A stretch of 64,000 nt of DNA, from assembly GCA_964546145.1 (NCBI GenBank), contig CAZJIU010000002.1, positions 26,654 through 90,653 of the forward strand, given 5' to 3'. The position numbers were made by a program, and so were the translations under genes. The first letter of the stretch is position 1. The number at the start of each line of letters is the position of its first letter. Below the pieces are notes generated by a model. The model ran no database searches. It saw nothing but the letters and a program-made list of their open reading frames with translations, and had not been told where the DNA came from. The DNA is from CAZAKO01 sp964546145 (GTDB taxonomy: Bacteria > Fidelibacterota > UBA2242). Shown here piece by piece: positions 63,219 to 64,000 of this stretch.

Positions 63219-63247
63219 ATTTTATGCTCTAAATCACAAATTGTCAA
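63219..63247 (-). promoter_or_regulatory. Consensus sigma70 promoter of lamin-tail gene
   Basis: On the minus strand: perfect TTGACA (63247-63242), a 17-nt spacer and TAAAAT (63224-63219). The predicted transcript starts near 63211, which leaves a normal leader for ATG 63177 but only about 12 nt for TTG 63198. Confidence 0.75.
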
Positions 63248-63365
63248 TACGAATTATCCGGCTGGCAACATAAAGAAAAACATTGACATCTATATCCATT
63301 GCATCGAAATTAGATTCGCATATAAACTGAATCGAGAACGGTAACCAGTTTGCTTAGACAGGTAT

Positions 63366-64000
63366 ATGAACAATAGGAAAATTATCGTCTGTTTTCAACT
63401 GGCTTGTTGCCTCATTGCGGGTGCTCATCTTGACTTAATAATGGCCCAGGAACAAGCAAAATATCAGCGAAAATCAATTACTTTCGTAGATGCATTACTG
63501 TTTACCAAAGACATTAAGATGAATTCTTCCGACCGGCAATATTTATTGAATACGATCCAAACCGGGATCCGGATTGCCCGTTTTGACTATAATCCTTTAC
63601 CGGAGAACCTTCAAGCTACCTTCCGGCAAAAGTTAACCACTGCCGGACACTTTTCGGAAGATGAACTGGAATCACAAATAAACACCTGTCTCGTCACGGA
63701 AATCGTCAGGATTCTGGACCTTAATAAAGAAATTCGGGCGCAGAATCTAATAACCGAGACCCAACGCAACTCTTTTATCACCCTGAAGGCTAAAGAGCTG
63801 GGCATCACCGCCGAACAGCTTGAGCAGGTGATGAATTCCTCTTTTCTTTTCATTCCCGTTATTGACTCCTATATTGAAAAAACCGACAAGGACAAGAGCG
63901 TGGTCAGCGTCAAAATGACCGGCAGCTTGTTGTGGTATCAAGTCATCAGCGACGACCAGCCGCGGGTAGAAAAGATTGCCCGGGTTTACTCCGAAAGCAA
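63366..64000 (+). CDS. Exported hypothetical protein (partial, 3' end off window)
   Basis: Open frame of 211 codons from ATG 63366 to the window edge. A signal peptide is likely (IIVCFQLACCLIAGAHLDLI). The rest is charged and mixed helix/strand (FVDALLFTKDIKMNSSDRQY; FIPVIDSYIEKTDKDKS), then VKMTGSLLWYQVISDDQPRV before the edge. I recognise no family. The 167 nt upstream contain a TTGACA at 63283 without a matching -10 at correct spacing. Confidence 0.75.
   Translation, partial: MNNRKIIVCFQLACCLIAGAHLDLIMAQEQAKYQRKSITFVDALLFTKDIKMNSSDRQYLLNTIQTGIRIARFDYNPLPENLQATFRQKLTTAGHFSEDELESQINTCLVTEIVRILDLNKEIRAQNLITETQRNSFITLKAKELGITAEQLEQVMNSSFLFIPVIDSYIEKTDKDKSVVSVKMTGSLLWYQVISDDQPRVEKIARVYSES

Noticed and set aside
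1..64000. CRISPR arrays, tRNA/rRNA genes, insertion sequences, prophage or defence genes
   Set aside because: I looked for direct repeats with spacers, cloverleaf-type TTCGAAT motifs, transposase motifs and phage proteins and found none that stood up.

Overview
The window is a 64 kb scaffold piece from a Gram-negative, probably anaerobic bacterium, most likely an uncultured lineage of the FCB/Bacteroidota-like superphylum (Marinimicrobia, KSB1, Calditrichota or Cloacimonadota type). The phylum cannot be fixed from the sequence alone. The signs are: two secreted proteins with the C-terminal domain used by the type IX secretion system (an S8 subtilase and a lamin-tail protein), a Wzi-like outer-membrane protein, a DUF6588-like protein, a bacterial V/A-type ATPase, a korDABC 2-oxoacid:ferredoxin oxidoreductase and small ferredoxins. 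Three runs of exactly 100 N are scaffold gaps, and all three lie inside repeat-rich genes. Gene density is high and no gene-free stretch exceeds 300 bases. I saw no tRNA, rRNA, CRISPR array, insertion sequence or prophage gene.

Layout, 1-21 kb: a minus-strand V-type ATPase operon (H/G-C-I-K-F-E-A, cut off inside A); PhoH; a T9SS-type subtilase; a four-gene plus-strand operon of ECF sigma factor, zinc-finger anti-sigma with HEAT repeats, a DUF4097-like solenoid with twelve near-perfect 18-residue TSGGD repeats, and a second toastrack-like protein; an orphan GroES-family protein; thioredoxin reductase; a 989-residue protein with two GlnE/GlnD-like nucleotidyltransferase modules; korDABC; and an LD-carboxypeptidase.

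21-42 kb: a TPR protein broken by a gap; a lipase-like hydrolase without a normal start codon; a SpoU methyltransferase-TlpA-CPBP protease operon; a surface-glycan cassette (flippase-like protein, Wzi, two glycosyltransferases); a B12-type radical SAM protein overlapping a DUF4416 gene; cyclase, nitroreductase, membrane and NIF3 genes; a GNAT; a membrane-anchored FlgO/TolB-like TPR protein; an MFS transporter; and an 8Fe ferredoxin with a near-consensus promoter.

42-64 kb: a trehalose-phosphatase-like protein that has lost its catalytic aspartates; the conserved block of a radical SAM/DUF2344 fusion, RNase G, L21 and L27, with a clear internal promoter and a clear terminator; an HD-nitrilase-antiporter-TPR operon; a glycosidase-like protein overlapping a HEAT-cyclophilin fusion; CoaX-BirA-DjlA-like genes; a DUF6588 protein; a five-repeat lamin-tail T9SS cargo; and a partial exported protein at the right edge.

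The best candidates for something undescribed are the sigma/anti-sigma-HEAT/TSGGD solenoid operon, the two-headed nucleotidyltransferase, the dead trehalose phosphatase and the radical SAM-DUF4416 pair.
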